Shown in pieces: positions 60,871-64,000 of a stretch of 64,000 nucleotides of DNA. Numbering within the stretch: the stretch's first letter is position 1; each line of letters begins with the position of its first letter. The notes beneath the pieces are model-generated. The model saw only the letters and a list, made by a program, of their open reading frames with translations. It searched no databases and was not told where the DNA came from. This DNA is from Sinotaia quadrata (lineage: Eukaryota > Mollusca > Gastropoda > Architaenioglossa > Viviparidae), in NCBI GenBank assembly GCA_028829895.1, contig CM054181.1:108082860-108146859 (forward strand), in the 5' to 3' direction. A program made the position numbers and the translations under genes.

Positions 60871-62196
60871 CTCTTCCTTTATTTTATTTCCAAGCACTTA
60901 GAACTTTTGAAACAATTCCCCGTTGTGTCCAATATATTTGTACACGTAGGCGCTGATAACTTGTCAACGTGCTCACTATGCCTTCATTTAATCGAAGAGA
61001 GGGATGGGTCCTAGATGTGTGTGCGTTTTGGAGGGGGGGGGGTAGGAGAGAGAGAATCCCGATAGAAGTCAGCATTATTAACGTTTTCACACATCAAGCT
61101 ACTAACTTCCTTAGTTCGTCTGTCCTTCCTATCTTTCCTTAGTTCCCGGCTGTCCCCTGTCTATTAGCTAAGTAATCGAATCGCCCTAGGGGCGAATTTC
61201 TTGCCCCGTCTGGTTGGCATGGTTGGCACAACGAATGGTCATCAGTTTATAATTATGTTGGGCACGAGCCCTAGGCAAGTATCCTTCGCAGGGACCCCGT
61301 TGGAACTCCCTGGGAGCCTCCGAGGCATTATTTTCTCATTGGTTACACTCGGTACAAGTAGGGCGAGATATTCTGGTGCTGGTGGCTGGGGTTGGGTGTG
61401 TGTATGGGGAGGGGAGGATAAATGATTTGACGGTAGAAATAGAAAATCGTCTTGTTAGCAGTACCCTAGAAATGCTATCACTCTAACAGTAGTATGTGTA
61501 GGGGTGGGGTGGGAGGGACGGAGGGATTCAAAGCATAACAGAGTTTGCCTAAAAACGTAAGGACAGTTTAGCTACAAACACCCCCAATGATCCCAATTTC
61601 TTAATCTTTCCTGCATTAAAAACGAATCAACACTAGCCAACTCTTTCAAAAATTCTTCCTAGATATTCTACATCCTTCGTGAAATCAGCGAATATTAAAA
61701 TCGGATGTTCAAAGCAAATTAATCAGTCAGCTGCTGTCAGTGTAGAAATGTTAGCATCAAGAATTGCGGGCCTTGAATCGAGATCACGCTTGAGTTGAGA
61801 CGGCGCGTGGCGGACCGCATTTTACTGGAGTTGCTGAACAGATATTAAGACCAAAGCCAACAACTATTTAGCATCCGTCGTCAAAACTGCAGTTGTGCTT
61901 GTACTGAAGGTTTACTGGAACAGAGACGACTGCTACAATGTTCAAGTGTCAGCCTTCTTTAAGTACGGCTTTACATTCGCTGACATCTTGCGTTAACTTA
62001 CGGACAAGCACAAGTGTCATTAGTTTCATGGTTTTAAGTGTGGAGGTTAGGGGTCCAAGTCTATTGTGAAATAAAATAAAATTATGAAATGTAAGATACG
62101 GAAATGCCTACTTCTTCGTGCATTTAGATGTTTAGATATCGCTATACTGTCTAAATATATCGTCATTAGACACATTTATTACTTTTATTAATCATA
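60871..62196. other. Unassigned; GC-richer patches
   Basis: 61130-61420 and 61740-61990 are GC-richer than average. An imperfect palindrome around CGCCCTAGGGGCG lies at about 61182-61194. No gene, RNA or mobile-element end could be supported. Confidence 0.35.
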
Positions 62197-62415
62197 AACA
62201 TTTGTACAATTAACAACCTTCTGTCATTTGTACAATTAACAACCTTCTGTCATTTGTACAATTAACAACCTTCTGTCATTTGTACAATTAACAACCTTCT
62301 GTCATTTGTACAATTAACAACCTTATGTCATTTGTACAATTAACAACCTTCTGTCACTTGTACAATTAACAACCTTCTGTCATTTGTACAATTAACAACC
62401 TTCTGTCATTTGTAG
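62197..62415. repeat. Minisatellite, 26-base unit x8
   Basis: Near-identical units of CATTTGTACAATTAACAACC followed by TTCTGT; only two single-base variants seen. Confidence 0.97.
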
Positions 62416-62849
62416 AATCATGGCAAAATGTATTGGATGACAATTTTCAACAAGCAGATAGCTGTTGGTTCCATGCTATTTTTACATGTAATTTATTTGC
62501 ATAATATAATTATACTGCGCAAATTATAATCCTTTGAGAAAATCTTTGACGCTTTGAAGGGTTGTATTTGCGCAAGTGTATATAAGAATTGATCATTATG
62601 GTAATAATTGTCAATGGATTTCAGCGGTGCAGCCGGGATCCCTGTGGACCAACTGAATACTTCCCTCCAACATACATTTGGGTCACTCTTTTCAGCGGAC
62701 AATTAAAGTTCACCTGCACGGAGTGTTTAAATATTATTTTGTAAAGTCAAGTTTGTTTTCGGACATAAACTCAGGCCTTTCGGTTAGCTATATAAGACTG
62801 CGAGCAAACACAGTATTTATACAAACTGGGCAGATTTGCAAACACTCAT
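62416..62849. other. Unassigned sequence
   Basis: Nothing supportable was seen. Confidence 0.4.
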
Positions 62850-62970
62850 ACATACACACACACACACACACGCACGCGCACACACATACACGTACACACA
62901 TATATACACACAAGCACGCACACACACGTACACACACACACACACACATACACTTACACACGCACGCACA
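62850..62970. repeat. Interrupted (CA)n microsatellite
   Basis: CA repeats with CACG and TACA interruptions. Confidence 0.93.
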
Positions 62971-63407
62971 TATCAGGACTACTCAACAGTCAGGGTTTGG
63001 TTGAATAATATATTTTGTTCGGCAAGCGAGAGTGTTGACTGCATGTATTCGTTCAGTTCAAATGCAACACTATTTTCTTGTGTTCGATATGGTTAACACT
63101 TTCAGTATTCAGTAAAGAATTCAGTAATACGATTTTAACGTCCCCTTCGTACCCTGACATGGAAGGCACAAACGGGCAGTCCAGATGTAGTCTCTGGGGC
63201 CATCTAGAAGCACTTTGTAATTTCAATTGGCTGAGGCTACACGCATACCATGCAATTCGACAGCCACGATAATGTTGAAAATCACTCTTATCTACTCGTG
63301 AAAGTTCTAGATGTTTTCAGATAAGTCGATTTGATGTGATCTTAATCCGTTTACTGTCAGCCGCTATATTTTCAATCAGGACAAAAGCGTGTGATTTCAT
63401 TTGGCCG
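62971..63407. other. Unassigned sequence
   Basis: Unique. No supported gene. Confidence 0.4.
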
Positions 63408-63659
63408 TGTTGTCTAACAATGAATGTGGTTGGATTTGTGACGTGTTGTCTAACAATGAATGTGGTTGGATTTGTGACGTGTTGTCTAACAATGAATGTG
63501 GTTGGATTTGTGACGTGTTGTCTAACAATGAATGTGGTTGGATTTGTGACGTGTTGTCTAACAATGAATGTGGTTGGATTTGTGACGTGTTGTCTAACAA
63601 TGAATGTGGTTGGATTTGTGACGTGTTGTCTAACAATGAATGTGGTTGGATTTGTGACG
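63408..63659. repeat. Perfect minisatellite, 36-base unit x7
   Basis: Seven apparently identical units of TGTTGTCTAACAATGAATGT followed by GGTTGGATTTGTGACG. The period is divisible by three and the unit lacks stops in several frames, so long frames open on both strands. This is an artefact of the repeat. Confidence 0.99.
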
Positions 63660-63805
63660 TGTTTCATAAGTTCTTTTTCTTGACAGAGGGCAGTTGGATT
63701 GATCAAGTTGAAAAGATAAAGTGTAATACTGTTTATCCACTCTTTTGTCCTGTTTTCTTTTCTTCGTCACTTTGACCCTTTTGCTTATATCAGTATTAAA
63801 AAGAA

Positions 63806-63962
<157 letters not shown>

Positions 63963-64000
63963 TCGTTAGCAAGCTAGCAGCTATTTTTCTGTCGCTCTCT

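Noticed and set aside
63317..63775. Frames of up to 129 residues with perfect 12-residue repeats
   Set aside because: The 36-base perfect tandem is open in several frames on both strands, so none stands out as coding.

Overview
The window looks like a gene-poor, AT-rich, repeat-laden stretch of an animal genome. It is not bacterial or viral: the only convincing gene has introns, splice sites and a secreted or membrane multidomain product. A protocadherin plus very abundant microsatellites and minisatellites would fit a lophotrochozoan such as a mollusc, but that taxonomic call is an inference from style, not from a diagnostic gene.

The single well-supported gene is a plus-strand protocadherin at about 35775-52040. 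Exon 1 (35775-36656) encodes a signal peptide, EC1, EC2 and the start of EC3. A 12.8 kb intron made largely of tandem repeats follows. Exon 2 (49441-51316) encodes the rest of EC3, EC4-EC7, a transmembrane helix and most of the cytoplasmic tail. A candidate short last exon (51868-51939) has a polyadenylation signal about 95 bases after its stop. Exon 2 needs about eight small frame corrections, yet I see no stop codon inside the cadherin-like frames between them. That pattern points to uncorrected assembly indels more than to an old pseudogene, although exon 1 is clean and so the question stays open.

Almost everything else is repeat. There are seven long GATA/TATC arrays, about ten GA/CT arrays, several CA/GT arrays, and some forty minisatellites with units of 20-130 bases, from perfect (36 bases x7 at 63408-63659; 32 bases x4 at 20266-20393) to barely recognisable (10331-11600, 21700-23160, 46430-47880). 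Mobile-element traces are a decayed non-LTR retrotransposon fragment with two 3' tails (7960-8660), two short hAT-like elements (19882-20011; 39311-39458, the latter with exact 8-base target duplications), a two-copy dispersed element (28434-28640 and 32051-32260), and a 72-base-arm inverted repeat (44728-44953).

Points deserving a second look are the frameshifted exon 2, the unusual EC3-EC4 calcium linker, the candidate last exon, an exon-like island at 30076-30294, a promoter-like ETS/YY1 pair near 5000, and a 39-base satellite that repeatedly carries the palindrome TGACGTCA. No CRISPR array, operon, tRNA, rRNA or defence system was found.
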